From: an uncultured Clostridia bacterium
GTDB taxonomy: Bacteria; Bacillota; Clostridia; UBA1381
Direction of reading: 5' to 3'
Assembly: GCA_934462715.1 (NCBI GenBank)
Contig: CAKSIJ010000007.1
Location: 1 to 64,000, forward strand
Length of the DNA stretch: 64,000 bases
Shown: positions 53,070 to 61,643 of the stretch, piece by piece
Layout: each line of letters starts with the position of its first letter
Position numbering within the stretch: position 1 is the first letter of the stretch
The notes under the pieces: generated by a model
Seen by the model: the letters and a program-made list of their open reading frames with translations, nothing else
Databases searched by the model: none
Told to the model about the DNA's origin: nothing
Program-made: the position numbers and the translations under genes

Positions 53070-53088
53070 TTTTTCTGTCCCTTCTGTT

Positions 53089-53129
53089 TTTTAGGTAATT
53101 GCAAGGCATAATCCTGCAATTACCTAAAA
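53089..53129. repeat. Palindromic repeat copy 2 (AGGTAATTG type)
   Basis: TTTTAGGTAATTGCA (53089-53103) pairs with TGCAATTACCTAAAA (53115-53129). It lies just after the GH94 stop on the minus strand. Confidence 0.8.
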
Positions 53130-53143
53130 TCGTATTATCATGA

Positions 53144-55420
53144 TTATATTTCCACGCTGTATTCTTTTCTGCCCTCAATGTGCGGTATAAAGGTTTCCTT
53201 TCCGCCGTTCTTTATCGTGATGTGATATACGCATCCTCTGAACTCTCTTGTAACCTTAACCTCTTTCCAGTCTTTCGGCAGACACGGGTCAATCAAAAGA
53301 CCGTCCCATTTTGCCCTTACGCCGAGAATGTACTGAGTTGCGGCAATGTACATCCAAGCAGCAGTGCCCGACAGCCACGATACGTTTGCCAGACCGAACT
53401 TATCGCTTTCCGGTCCGAAAATATTTGAAGAATACACGTAAGGCTCTGCCTTATATCTCCACTCCCCTGCCTTTGCCTGTGCAACCATAGGCAGCAGCTG
53501 ATGATAATACTTGTATGCGTTTTCCGGTCTTTTTAAGATACATTCCGCAATGATTGCCCATGTATTTGCATGGCAGAATACCGAACCGTTTTCTCCGCAG
53601 CCTGTGTTATAATATGTAAGCGGATCTTCTTTTGATGGATAATCCTTCATTGACGGGTGGATTTTCTTTATTCCAAGCTCCGTATCAAGATATTTCTTTA
53701 CGCTGTCCATTGCCTGCTCGCCTTTATCTCCCATACCGGAAATAACAGACCAGCTTTGTGTGTTAAGCCATATTTTAGCCTGCGGTTCTGCTTTTGAGCC
53801 GATAAATGTGCCGTTGTCGGTGATACATCTTCTGTACCATTCGCCGTCCCATGCCTTTTCGTTTACAAGCTTTTTCTGTGCTTCGTATATGTCAAGATAC
53901 TTTTGCTTGTCCTCGCCTTTAAGCTCTGCCAATTCCGCAATCTGTCTTAATACAGTACCGAACTGCATTGACGTCCATATGCTCTCGCCCTTGCCCTCAC
54001 GGCAAACCTTATAAAGCATATCGTTCCAGTCGGAGGAAAGCATAAGCGGAAAACCGCAGATTTTTCCGAGGTTAGCCATACAGAAATCTATAGATTTTTT
54101 AATATGCTCCCAAACCGTTCCCTCTCCGCCGTCAAAATATTCGACAACCTCGTCAAGGTAATCAAGCTTACCCTCCTCGATAACTATGTTGTAAGCGGTC
54201 ATGACAAGCCATAAATGGTTGTCGGAATGTATTCTCTTTAAAGGCTCCCAGCCTTCTGTCGGGAAACAGTAATGGTTTGTATGTCCGTCCTTGTACTGCT
54301 GATTAAGCAGCAGATTAAGCTTATCCTTTGCACGTCTTAAGTCAAACGGAACCATTGATAAAATATCCTGTGCGGTATCTCTTACGCCCACACCTCTGAA
54401 TGTTCCGGTTGCATAATACGAAATATTTCTCGAGAACAGAAAATTTCTCTCAGCCTGGTACGGATTCCAGATATTTATCATAGTCTGTGCGTCCTCATCG
54501 GGAATTTCACAGCTGAATTTATTTAAGTGGTTTTCCCAATGCTCATGCAGTGCGTTAAAGGATTTTTCCACGAAATCGCTCTTTCGGCAATTTGCAACGC
54601 TTGTCTTAATATCCTCCTCTGTCATAGCCGCACCCAGGAAAATATTTACGGTTTTCTCCTCGCCTGCCTTTAAATCAAGATCGATTTGCAGTGCAAAAAC
54701 GGGGTCGCCGCCGTAGAGCGAGGTATTTGTACATGCTCCGCTTTCTATATTCTTTGGATTTTCTTCGCTTCTGTACGAGCCGACAAATTCATCTCTGTCG
54801 CAGTCATATCCCGAAATTTTTGCGTCTGAGGCAAAATATATAAGCGGTGTTTCGTCCGGCTTCGGCTGCATTTCAACTCCGTATTTGTAAACAAGTATAT
54901 CGTCCATCGGATATGCCGAGAGCTGATGCTTGTTGTAGCACTGCCACTGAAGCTCACGCATAAACTCCATCATACCAAGCTCAACATACGGGAAAAGCGT
55001 TATTTTTTTGTCTGTATCGGAGGTTATCTTTAAGTTCCAGATTAAAGCGTTTTCGTAAGGACCTACAAAATATGTTTCGCAAGCCTTAATTCCGTTTCTC
55101 TCCGCTTCAAATCTTGAATAACCCATACCGTGCGCCGACTGCCATTTTTCCGGCTTTGTTCTGCACGGCTCGTTTGTCGGAGTCCAGTATTCGTTTCCGT
55201 CCTTTATATATGTATAAAATCCGCTTCTGTCGGTCGGAATGTGGAAAAATCTATAGTGATTTATTCTCCATATCTGCGGTGACTTGTAAAATGCCACACC
55301 GCCTCCCGCCTGCGACATCATTGTGTGAAACACTCCGTTTGAAAAATAGTTCATCCATGGAGTCGGTGTGTTGTATCTGTCAAAAATTATTTCCTTTTTT
55401 GTGTTATCGAATCTGTACAT
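53144..55420 (-). CDS. GH94 glycoside phosphorylase (cellobiose/chitobiose phosphorylase-like)
   Basis: This 758-residue protein has the GH94 layout: N-terminal beta-sandwich, then the (alpha/alpha)6 barrel with 'GTFRGVGVRDTAQDIL', 'HSDNHLWLVMTAY' and the catalytic acid in 'LMLSSDWNDML', then 'YNTGCGENGSVFCHANTWAI'. It would phosphorolyse a beta-linked disaccharide to a sugar-1-phosphate inside the cell. Exact linkage cannot be read. ATG 55420 follows GAAAGGAAAG; the upstream frame lacks a site. Confidence 0.88.
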   Translation of the reverse strand: MYRFDNTKKEIIFDRYNTPTPWMNYFSNGVFHTMMSQAGGGVAFYKSPQIWRINHYRFFHIPTDRSGFYTYIKDGNEYWTPTNEPCRTKPEKWQSAHGMGYSRFEAERNGIKACETYFVGPYENALIWNLKITSDTDKKITLFPYVELGMMEFMRELQWQCYNKHQLSAYPMDDILVYKYGVEMQPKPDETPLIYFASDAKISGYDCDRDEFVGSYRSEENPKNIESGACTNTSLYGGDPVFALQIDLDLKAGEEKTVNIFLGAAMTEEDIKTSVANCRKSDFVEKSFNALHEHWENHLNKFSCEIPDEDAQTMINIWNPYQAERNFLFSRNISYYATGTFRGVGVRDTAQDILSMVPFDLRRAKDKLNLLLNQQYKDGHTNHYCFPTEGWEPLKRIHSDNHLWLVMTAYNIVIEEGKLDYLDEVVEYFDGGEGTVWEHIKKSIDFCMANLGKICGFPLMLSSDWNDMLYKVCREGKGESIWTSMQFGTVLRQIAELAELKGEDKQKYLDIYEAQKKLVNEKAWDGEWYRRCITDNGTFIGSKAEPQAKIWLNTQSWSVISGMGDKGEQAMDSVKKYLDTELGIKKIHPSMKDYPSKEDPLTYYNTGCGENGSVFCHANTWAIIAECILKRPENAYKYYHQLLPMVAQAKAGEWRYKAEPYVYSSNIFGPESDKFGLANVSWLSGTAAWMYIAATQYILGVRAKWDGLLIDPCLPKDWKEVKVTREFRGCVYHITIKNGGKETFIPHIEGRKEYSVEI

Positions 55421-55472
55421 TGTTTCTTTCCTTTCGAGTATCATTAATCCATGTAATTATAGAACTGTCATA

Positions 55473-56177
55473 TTATTTGCAAGCCTTAAAAGCCTTTTTT
55501 ACAAAATCCACAATCGGTTTCGGGTCTTCCAGGCTGTGCGGATGATGTTCACATTCGGGTTTTATTATATGCGGAATTTCAATTCCGTGTTCCCTGTACT
55601 TTTCAACAAGTCTTGCGCCGTTTTCCTCATAAGGTACGACAGTATCACTGCCGCCGGCAACAAGAATCAGCGGCAATCCCGATTCAATCAGCTTGTCTGC
55701 CTTGTCTATCGGATTTTGACTGAAGCTTTTTGCGCTTTCATCGTCAAGTCCGTATATCGCCTTACATTCCTCCCATTCGTGCTTTGCTCCCTCATGTCCT
55801 CCCGGCCAGCTTCTGATGTCAAGCACGGGTGCGTCAAGATATACGCTCGACAAATCATTCGGATATTTTACGGCATAATTAACCGAATAAAGTCCCCCTC
55901 TCGAAAAGCCGAAAATTGACGGCTTCGGATTCAAGCCGTATTTTTCAACAACATAATCATGGAATTGCTTCATCAGTTCAACCGCCTTGTCACAGCCGTA
56001 CATATCCGAAATTCTGTAGGTTGCAACGTGCCAGCCCTGCTCTAAAAGAGCTCTGTCGGCATAGTCAAACGCGCCCAAAAATTCCGCACGCCAAACCCAT
56101 GGCTTTTTGCAGGCGGCTCTGTCCGGCTTTTGTATGATTATTTCATACCCCTTGTATTCCTCTCTGATTTCTGTCAT
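55473..56177 (-). CDS. Alpha/beta hydrolase
   Basis: This 234-residue enzyme has nucleophile elbow 'GFSRGGLYSVNYA', an acid in 'LVAGGSDTVVPYEENG' and a histidine in 'CEHHPHSLEDP', giving a complete Ser-Asp-His set. The fold and the sugar-gene context suggest an acetyl or feruloyl esterase-like role on glycans, but the substrate is not known. No signal peptide is present. Confidence 0.85.
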   Translation of the reverse strand: MTEIREEYKGYEIIIQKPDRAACKKPWVWRAEFLGAFDYADRALLEQGWHVATYRISDMYGCDKAVELMKQFHDYVVEKYGLNPKPSIFGFSRGGLYSVNYAVKYPNDLSSVYLDAPVLDIRSWPGGHEGAKHEWEECKAIYGLDDESAKSFSQNPIDKADKLIESGLPLILVAGGSDTVVPYEENGARLVEKYREHGIEIPHIIKPECEHHPHSLEDPKPIVDFVKKAFKACK

Positions 56178-56344
56178 TGTTAAACTTCCTTTCGTTGTGT
56201 TGATTTTTTATTTATTATCCTCTGCGCCGTACGTCGGCTCAAATCTTAAACGTGAAAAAGATGCGCAGCATATTTTCCATGTTAATTATACCACAATTGA
56301 TTTTCATCTTACTATAACAATTACGGTACATTGTATTACAATTT

Positions 56345-57049
56345 TCATTTTTCGCCATTCATAGCTGCATATGCCGTATCGCAGGCGCTCGGATTCATGT
56401 TGCAGTTCAGTCTGTAAACCGGGATTTCCGAGATCAGACTATTCATAATTTTCAAAAATCTTTCACCGTAAGCCATGCCGTTCGGGTGAATTGTCTGAGT
56501 AACCAAGAACAAAAATGCGTCTCTGCCATCAAGCTTTTGTGCGTTGTTTTCCGCCGAACGGCTGATTATTCCGATCCCTTTAAGCGGAACGCATACATTT
56601 TTGTTGAGCATTTCCTTTCCGCACCACGGAGTTCCGCAGGCATAAAACACTCCGTCTTTTTTTCTGATAATAGGCTTATCTCCGTTTATAACAAACGCTC
56701 TTTCCCCGAACCTTTCAAGCCACAAATTCATATGAGTTGTTTTTCCCGTTCCGCTGTCCGCAGTAAACAAATAGGCTTCATTGTCAACGCTGATTGCCGC
56801 CGAATGGAGAAACAATCCGTCATACATCAGAATTTCTTTGCAGATGTTCCGGTATATGCTTGTGTTTTCAAGCATATCATTGGGAAAACCGGGAGTTTTT
56901 TTTCTTTCCTCTTCAATTTGCGCATTAGTTGCAAATACCGTAAAAACCGGCTTTTCTTCACCGCTGTACAAATAGTCATGACACATATCAAACGTATACT
57001 TATATCTTGATTTCACTTCGATTATAAGCCCCGCAAGCTTGATTATCAT
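56345..57049 (-). CDS. HPr-kinase-like P-loop protein
   Basis: This 234-residue protein has the P-loop 'FTADSGTGKTTHMNLWLE' and downstream 'VINGDKPIIRKKDGVFYACGTPWCGKE', the HprK C-terminal-like core, but no HprK N-terminal domain. Such stand-alone proteins are widespread in Clostridia, sometimes near peptide-modifying or surface genes. ATG 57049 is preferred to 57088, though its ribosome site (GAGGG) is not ideal. Confidence 0.8.
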   Translation of the reverse strand: MIIKLAGLIIEVKSRYKYTFDMCHDYLYSGEEKPVFTVFATNAQIEEERKKTPGFPNDMLENTSIYRNICKEILMYDGLFLHSAAISVDNEAYLFTADSGTGKTTHMNLWLERFGERAFVINGDKPIIRKKDGVFYACGTPWCGKEMLNKNVCVPLKGIGIISRSAENNAQKLDGRDAFLFLVTQTIHPNGMAYGERFLKIMNSLISEIPVYRLNCNMNPSACDTAYAAMNGEK

Positions 57050-57177
57050 TTTTGATATGCACCCTCTTTCTCCTCTGAATTTGTACATCTTACAGATATT
57101 ACCTATTATATAACATTTTTATAATATTTGCAATCCTTTTTTTATAAATAAAACGAAATTTTTGGAACAAAAGCAAA

Positions 57178-57242
57178 GCGCCGCCGAAATTCGGCGGCGC
57201 TCAGACCGCTGACAAAGGCAAAGTCAGCGGTCAAATTTTTTG
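57178..57242. terminator. Two tandem strong hairpins upstream of the IS1182 remnant
   Basis: GCGCCGCCGAA/TTCGGCGGCGC (57178-57200, one-base loop) is followed by GACCGCTGAC/GTCAGCGGTC (57204-57232), then AAATTTTTT. No known gene reads into them from the left; they may be an element boundary or a stray terminator. Confidence 0.5.
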
Positions 57243-57318
57243 TAAAAAATTCTTTCCAAATCATGCGAAATATGATATAATAGAAGTATAGAAAACAGCG
57301 TAATAATGTGGTGTTGAA

Positions 57319-57776
57319 ATGCTTTTGAAAGGAACAAACCGACAAAGGAAAATGGAGTTTGTATACATAGAGGATTTGGTGCCGAAAGACCACATTTTAA
57401 GGAAAATAGATAAATATATTAATTTTTCATTCATAAATGACTTGTGCAGACCATATTACTGTGAAAATAACGGCAGACCGGCAATAGAGCCCGAGATAAT
57501 GTTTAAAATGCTTTTCATAGGATATTTGTTTGGTATCAGAAGCGAAACAAGACTTGTGGAAGATGTAAAACCATATAGAGAAAGACTTGAATATCAGATA
57601 GGAAAATCGGATTTAAAGTAGAAACTGTAGGGCTTGATGCAGGTTACAACACTTCTGCAATATGTAAGATGTTGCTTGAAGATTTTAAAATACAGGCAGC
57701 AATGGGAAAAAGACGAGGATGTCAGCAAAAAGGCAAATACGGAAAATACAAATTTAAATATATCCCCGATTGGGAT
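57319..57776 (+). pseudogene. Decayed IS1182-family transposase
   Basis: The frame opens 'MLLKGTNRQRKMEFVYIEDLVPKDHILRKIDK' and 'RPAIEPEIMFKMLFIGYLFGIRSE', the start of IS1182 transposases, and stops at 57619-57621 (TAG). A second frame resumes with 'VGLDAGYNTSAICKML' (the DAGY acidic region) and runs to about 57776. Most of the middle is deleted, so it cannot transpose. Confidence 0.85.
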
Positions 57777-58262
57777 GTGCAGGAAAGACAATTTAAGCAA
57801 AAAGAATTACATACATTAAATGCAAGAAATGACGAGCTCGACAATTTGTTTGAGCATATCTATGAGGACAATGTTTCCGGCAAGATAAGCGATGACAGAT
57901 TTGCAAAACTGTCCGTCAAATACGAATCGGAGCAAAAGGAAATTACGGCACGCATTAAGGAATTGGAAACGGAACTTAACACCGAAAAAAGCAAAGCTGT
58001 AACGGCTGATATGTTTACGGCTTCTGTCCGTAAATATACCAGAGCAAGAAAACTTACTCCGAGAATGTTAAACGAACTGATTGAAAAAATTGAAGTACAC
58101 CAGTCCGAAAAGATTGACGGCAAAACCGTTCAGCAGCTCACAATTCATTATAATTGCATAGGCAATATTGAAATACCCAACCTTGAAAAGCTACCCGAAA
58201 ACAATGTTTCGGTACATACAAGACAGGGCGTAGATGTTCATTTTGCCGCTTGTGCAAGTTAA
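57776..58262 (+). pseudogene. C-terminal fragment of a large serine recombinase
   Basis: In frame with the IS1182 tail, the reading continues as 'ERQFKQKELHTLNARNDELDNLFEHIYEDNVSGKISDDRF', 'LTPRMLNELIEKIEVHQSEKIDG', 'LTIHYNCIGNIEIP': the coiled-coil and DUF4368-type end of Tn4451/Tn5397-like resolvases. The catalytic serine domain and zinc region are absent. It is the scar of a second element. Confidence 0.88.
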
Positions 58263-58271
58263 AAAGTCAAC

Positions 58272-58320
58272 AAAAAACCGAGTGTCATACAAAACCTTTC
58301 AAGTTCTGTAAGAACACTCG
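58272..58320 (-). terminator. Terminator of tRNA-Leu
   Basis: On the minus strand, CGAGTGT (58314-58320) pairs with ACACTCGG (58278-58285), followed by six T. A small GTTCT/AGAAC hairpin sits inside. Confidence 0.7.
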
Positions 58321-58323
58321 ATA

Positions 58324-58410
58324 TGGTGCAGATGACAGGACTTGAACCTGCATGAAATTGCTCTCACATGGACCTGAACCATGCGCGTCTGCCAATTCCG
58401 CCACATCTGC
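58324..58410 (-). tRNA. tRNA-Leu (anticodon CAG)
   Basis: Acceptor GCAGATG pairs with CATCTGC, with discriminator A and encoded CCA. A long variable arm and T-arm GGTTCAAGTCC are present; the anticodon loop TTCAGGT reads CAG. It is 87 bases long including CCA. The mobile-element scar lies just beyond its 3' end. Confidence 0.95.
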
Positions 58411-58570
58411 AAATAAACATTCATCTTTAATATTCTACCACAGACGCAAACCAATGTCAAGCATAAAATAAAAAATGTGTATTATTATCAAATAATACAG
58501 GCATAAAACGGCAAAAGACAGGAAAAACTAACAATCATAACAAGTGCAGAGAAAAAAACGCAAAAAAGTA

Positions 58571-58599
58571 TTGACAAAAAGATACAGATAGTGTATAAT
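58571..58599 (+). promoter_or_regulatory. Promoter of tRNA-Met
   Basis: TTGACA (58571-58576), a 17-base spacer and TATAAT (58594-58599) form a consensus promoter 18 bases before the tRNA. Confidence 0.9.
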
Positions 58600-58616
58600 A
58601 ATCCCGTTGTTGATTC

Positions 58617-58693
58617 GGCGGTATAGCTCAGTTGGCTAGAGCATACGGTTCATACCCGTAGTGTCATTGGTTCAAATCCAATTACCGCTACCA
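58617..58693 (+). tRNA. tRNA with CAT anticodon (elongator Met type, or Ile2)
   Basis: Acceptor GGCGGTA pairs with TACCGCT (G1-U72), the anticodon loop TTCATAC reads CAT, the T-arm is GGTTCAAATCC, and CCA is encoded. The anticodon stem lacks the three G-C pairs of initiator tRNA. Lysidine-modified tRNA-Ile2 cannot be excluded. Confidence 0.93.
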
Positions 58694-58695
58694 TA

Positions 58696-58730
58696 GATCC
58701 TGTTGATAGATTATCAGCAGGATTTTTGTT
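58696..58730 (+). terminator. Terminator of tRNA-Met
   Basis: GATCCTGTTGAT pairs with ATCAGCAGGATT (one G-U), followed by TTTTTG. Confidence 0.85.
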
Positions 58731-58760
58731 TACACAAAAAACAAAAGGGTGTGAATACGC

Positions 58761-59198
58761 ATGAAATTAATTTTTTGCACCGATGACAGCCTTGGTCTGT
58801 GTTTTAACGGCAGACGGCAAAGCACGGACAGAGTCGTCAGGGAAAAAATTCTGGAAACGGCAAAAGGTCAGCGGCTGTGGATGAACAGCTATTCCTACAG
58901 TCAGTTTGATAAGAAAAGCGAAAATATTTTATGTGACGAAAGCTTTATCGTCAAGGCAGAAAATAATGATTTTTGTTTTGTTGAAAATGTAACCGTCGAT
59001 TTAAAAAAAGCGGACAAGCTTTATCTTTTCTGCTGGAACCGCAGTTACCCATCGGATTTTAAGCTTGACTTCTCCCCCGAAAGGGACGGGTTTATTCTTG
59101 AAAGCAGCAACGATTTCAAAGGATATTCTCACGAAAAAATAACGCTGAAGATTTACTCAAAAACAAAACTGCAATCACAGGAGGTAACAGTCAAATGA
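58761..59198 (+). CDS. Conserved clostridial protein, sometimes labelled ribonuclease Z
   Basis: This 145-residue protein opens 'MKLIFCTDDSLGLCFNGRRQSTDR' and has 'LWMNSYSYSQF' and 'LFCWNRSYPSDFKLDF'. The same layout is common in Clostridia, where it is often named ribonuclease Z, but no metallo-beta-lactamase HxHxDH motif is present, so that label is not supported here. Function is unknown. It overlaps the following gene by four bases (ATGA). Confidence 0.75.
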   Translation: MKLIFCTDDSLGLCFNGRRQSTDRVVREKILETAKGQRLWMNSYSYSQFDKKSENILCDESFIVKAENNDFCFVENVTVDLKKADKLYLFCWNRSYPSDFKLDFSPERDGFILESSNDFKGYSHEKITLKIYSKTKLQSQEVTVK

Positions 59199-60532
59199 AA
59201 AAAAACGAAAAGATAGCGGCATATTTATTGCTTATTTTAACGGTAATACTATCCGGCTGCAATGCATTCAGCGAAGCCGCTCAGCCGATCACCGCCGTGA
59301 CACTGCAAATTAACAATCCTCAAATGTCGGTAAACGGCGAGACTTGCGAAATAGATCCCGGAATCGGAACAGCCCCGATTATTAAGGACGGGCGCACGCT
59401 TGTTCCCATAAGAGCAATCATTGAATCATTAGGCGGAACTGCAGACTGGGACGAAAATCTGAAGCAGGTTACTCTTAAAATACGCAGTGACAGAGTAAAA
59501 TTAACCATCGGAAGCACCAATGCATATGCAAACGATGTAAAATCAACTCTTGACACGGCACCGGATATAATCAACGGCAGAACCATGCTCCCCATACGTT
59601 ACATCGCCGACAGCTTCGGATTCGGCGTCAAGTGGGATCCGTCACTGCAAACGGTAACGATTTTAAACGGCAAATACTTCACTTCGGTAACCACGGACAT
59701 CATACCGCAATATTCCGGTGAGCCGTATACCGTAATAAACAACAATGTGCCGACTTTCGATCCCGACATTATTACCGCCAAATCCTTTGAATATTACAGT
59801 GATACGGATATTCTCGGAAGATGCGGAGTGTGCATATCGTCAATAGGAACCGATATTATGCCGTCCGGCGAGCGTGAAAGTATCGGCTCGGTTAAGCCGT
59901 CGGGCTGGCACAGCACAAAATATGATATTGTTGACGGCAAATATCTCTACAACAGATGCCACCTTATAGGTTACCAGCTTACTGCGGAAAACGCAAACGA
60001 AAACAACCTTATTACGGGGACCCGATACATGAACATTAAGGGTATGCTGCCGTTTGAAAATATGACTGCTGACTATATAAAAGAAACCGGCAATCATGTC
60101 ATGTACAGAGCAACTCCGATATTTACAGATAACAATCTTGTTGCGGACGGCATAATGCTTGAAGCTTATTCGGTTGAAGATAAGGGAAGCGGTATTTCTT
60201 TTAACGTATTCTGCTACAACGTTCAGCCCGGCGTAGATATAGATTATCACACAGGCGACAGCAGTCTTGCCGAAACGTCTGTTCCCGACAGCAATACTTT
60301 ACCGCAGGGAAAAGATATTATCACCTCTCCGAAAGATAGCAAAGCAACAACAAATGATAGCACAAGCTCCGCAAAATACATACTGAACACAAAAACAATG
60401 AAATATCACCTGCCGGATTGTACGAGCGTAAAAAAAATCAAGGAGGAAAACAAGCAAAGCTCCTCTGAAAATGCCGACCGTCTGAAAGAACTTGGATATT
60501 CTCCGTGCGGCAACTGTATAGGCAATCGCTGA
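59195..60532 (+). CDS. Lipoprotein with stalk domains, NucA/EndA-type nuclease and C-terminal Ada-like metal site
   Basis: This 445-residue protein has a lipobox (L-S-G-C near 18-21), two copper-amine-oxidase-N units (about 35-150), then a DNA/RNA non-specific endonuclease domain with 'YNRCHLIGYQLTAENANENNL' and 'GTRYMNIKGMLPFENM'. The usual D-R-G-H is N-R-C-H here, with the catalytic histidine kept. The end 'KYHLPDCTSVKKI' ... 'YSPCGNC' resembles the Ada-type cysteine motif. It is likely a surface nuclease for DNA degradation or uptake. Confidence 0.85.
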   Translation: MKKNEKIAAYLLLILTVILSGCNAFSEAAQPITAVTLQINNPQMSVNGETCEIDPGIGTAPIIKDGRTLVPIRAIIESLGGTADWDENLKQVTLKIRSDRVKLTIGSTNAYANDVKSTLDTAPDIINGRTMLPIRYIADSFGFGVKWDPSLQTVTILNGKYFTSVTTDIIPQYSGEPYTVINNNVPTFDPDIITAKSFEYYSDTDILGRCGVCISSIGTDIMPSGERESIGSVKPSGWHSTKYDIVDGKYLYNRCHLIGYQLTAENANENNLITGTRYMNIKGMLPFENMTADYIKETGNHVMYRATPIFTDNNLVADGIMLEAYSVEDKGSGISFNVFCYNVQPGVDIDYHTGDSSLAETSVPDSNTLPQGKDIITSPKDSKATTNDSTSSAKYILNTKTMKYHLPDCTSVKKIKEENKQSSSENADRLKELGYSPCGNCIGNR

Positions 60533-60567
60533 ATATAAATTTTAACAGCATATTTTTACATTTTCCA

Positions 60568-60596
60568 TTGACAAATTGCCTTGCATTATATATAAT
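60568..60596 (+). promoter_or_regulatory. Promoter of the DUF4234 gene
   Basis: TTGACA (60568-60573), 17 bases, TATAAT (60591-60596). Confidence 0.85.
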
Positions 60597-60634
60597 ATAT
60601 ATTAACAAGATATTTAAAAAAAGGAGATGTTTTT

Positions 60635-60985
60635 ATGGTAAAAGAAAGATCTGTGGCTGTTGCGATTATTTTATCGATTATAACCTGCGGTATCTATGGT
60701 TTGTACTGGCTTGCGTGCATGAGTGATGATTTAAATGCACTCACGGGGCGTAATGAAACAAGCGGAGGAACAGTTGTTCTGCTGTCTATTGTAACCTGCG
60801 GAATTTACAATTGGTATTGGCTGTACAAGGCAGGAGAAAAGGTTGATATGCTGAAAAGCAGAAACGGTGTACAATCATCAAATTCATCAATTATATATCT
60901 GCTTCTGGGAATATTCGGTTTATCTATAGTTTCCTATGCGCTGATACAAGATGAAATAAACAACCATGCTCAGCCGTCAATATAA
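60635..60985 (+). CDS. DUF4234 membrane protein
   Basis: This 116-residue protein has three TM helices and the repeated 'IITCGIYGLYWL' and 'IVTCGIYNWYWLYKAGEKV' pattern of DUF4234. Function is not known. AAAAGGAG precedes the ATG. Its end overlaps the DUF2752 gene by 20 bases. Confidence 0.88.
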   Translation: MVKERSVAVAIILSIITCGIYGLYWLACMSDDLNALTGRNETSGGTVVLLSIVTCGIYNWYWLYKAGEKVDMLKSRNGVQSSNSSIIYLLLGIFGLSIVSYALIQDEINNHAQPSI

Positions 60986-61379
60986 AAAGCGGCTTATAAA
61001 ATTGCGCAGAATTTACGCTGTGACAGTACTAATCGGATTTTTTCTTGCATTTTTATCAACACGGTTCGGCTTTGGAATCCCATGTGTATTTCACAAGCTT
61101 ACCGGCTTAAACTGTCCGTCATGCGGAGTAACAAGAATGATAACAGCGTTGCTTTACGGAGATTTTTACACAGCGTATTCTTTAAACAGACTGCTTTTCA
61201 TATCAGTTCCGGGGTTCGTTTTTTACATAATCAAAAGCTCGGTTCAATATGTTAAATACGGAAAATGCAGATTTTCAAAAACAGATAACAAAATTTTTAT
61301 TGCGTTTATAATATGCGCAGTTATATTCGGTATAGTCCGCAATGCGGATATTATAACCGAATATATCAAATCAAAATAG
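60966..61379 (+). CDS. DUF2752 membrane protein
   Basis: This 137-residue protein shows the DUF2752 core 'PCVFHKLTGLNCPSCGVTRMITALLYGDFYTAYSLN' between TM helices. DUF2752 and DUF4234/CD225-like genes are often paired; the role is unknown. The AGGTAATTG repeat begins at its stop codon. Confidence 0.88.
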   Translation: MLSRQYKKRLIKLRRIYAVTVLIGFFLAFLSTRFGFGIPCVFHKLTGLNCPSCGVTRMITALLYGDFYTAYSLNRLLFISVPGFVFYIIKSSVQYVKYGKCRFSKTDNKIFIAFIICAVIFGIVRNADIITEYIKSK

Positions 61380-61405
61380 GTAATTGTAAAACTCAGGTTT
61401 TACAA
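61377..61405. repeat. Palindromic repeat copy 3 (partial, AGGTAATTG type)
   Basis: TAGGTAATTGTAAAAC (61377-61392) and GTTTTACAA (61397-61405) give a 9-bp stem with loop TCAG. The left half matches the copies at 50993 and 53089. Confidence 0.65.
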
Positions 61406-61407
61406 CA

Positions 61408-61465
61408 GGGCTGCCGCAGATGAGCATTTCATATGTCAATCTGTGGCATCCCTTTATTTTATTGA
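61408..61465 (+). terminator. Probable terminator after DUF2752
   Basis: GGG-TGCC-CAGAT and ATCTG-GGCA-CCC arms (about 61408-61421 and 61439-61452) form an imperfect stem followed by TTTATTTTATT. Confidence 0.6.
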
Positions 61466-61523
61466 ATAAATACCCAATGCACAAATATTCCGATCGCTAA
61501 ATTTTTGTGCATTTTTCATCATC

Positions 61524-61577
61524 ATGTTAACCACATCAATATTTATGGTTGACAATTTGTGTTTTTATTTGTATAAT
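61524..61577 (+). promoter_or_regulatory. BirA operator overlapping the bioY promoter
   Basis: ATGTTAACC (61524-61532), 14 bases, then GGTTGACAA (61547-61555) match the biotin-repressor operator. The second arm contains the -35 TTGACA (61549-61554), with TATAAT at 61572-61577 after 17 bases. Biotin-bound BirA would block transcription. Confidence 0.88.
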
Positions 61578-61643
61578 ATTTGTAATCAAATAAAACAAAT
61601 AATTGCAAATTGCAAACTTAAAACTGCACAAAGGATGATTTAC

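Noticed and set aside
55368..55919. 183-codon frame on the plus strand across the GH94/hydrolase junction
   Set aside because: It overlaps two well-supported genes and lacks a ribosome site.
56486..57010. 174-codon frame opposite the HprK-like gene
   Set aside because: Shadow of a gene with clear P-loop and family motifs.
58761..59198. Ribonuclease Z assignment
   Set aside because: The protein is 145 residues and lacks the HxHxDH metal motif required for tRNA 3' processing nuclease.
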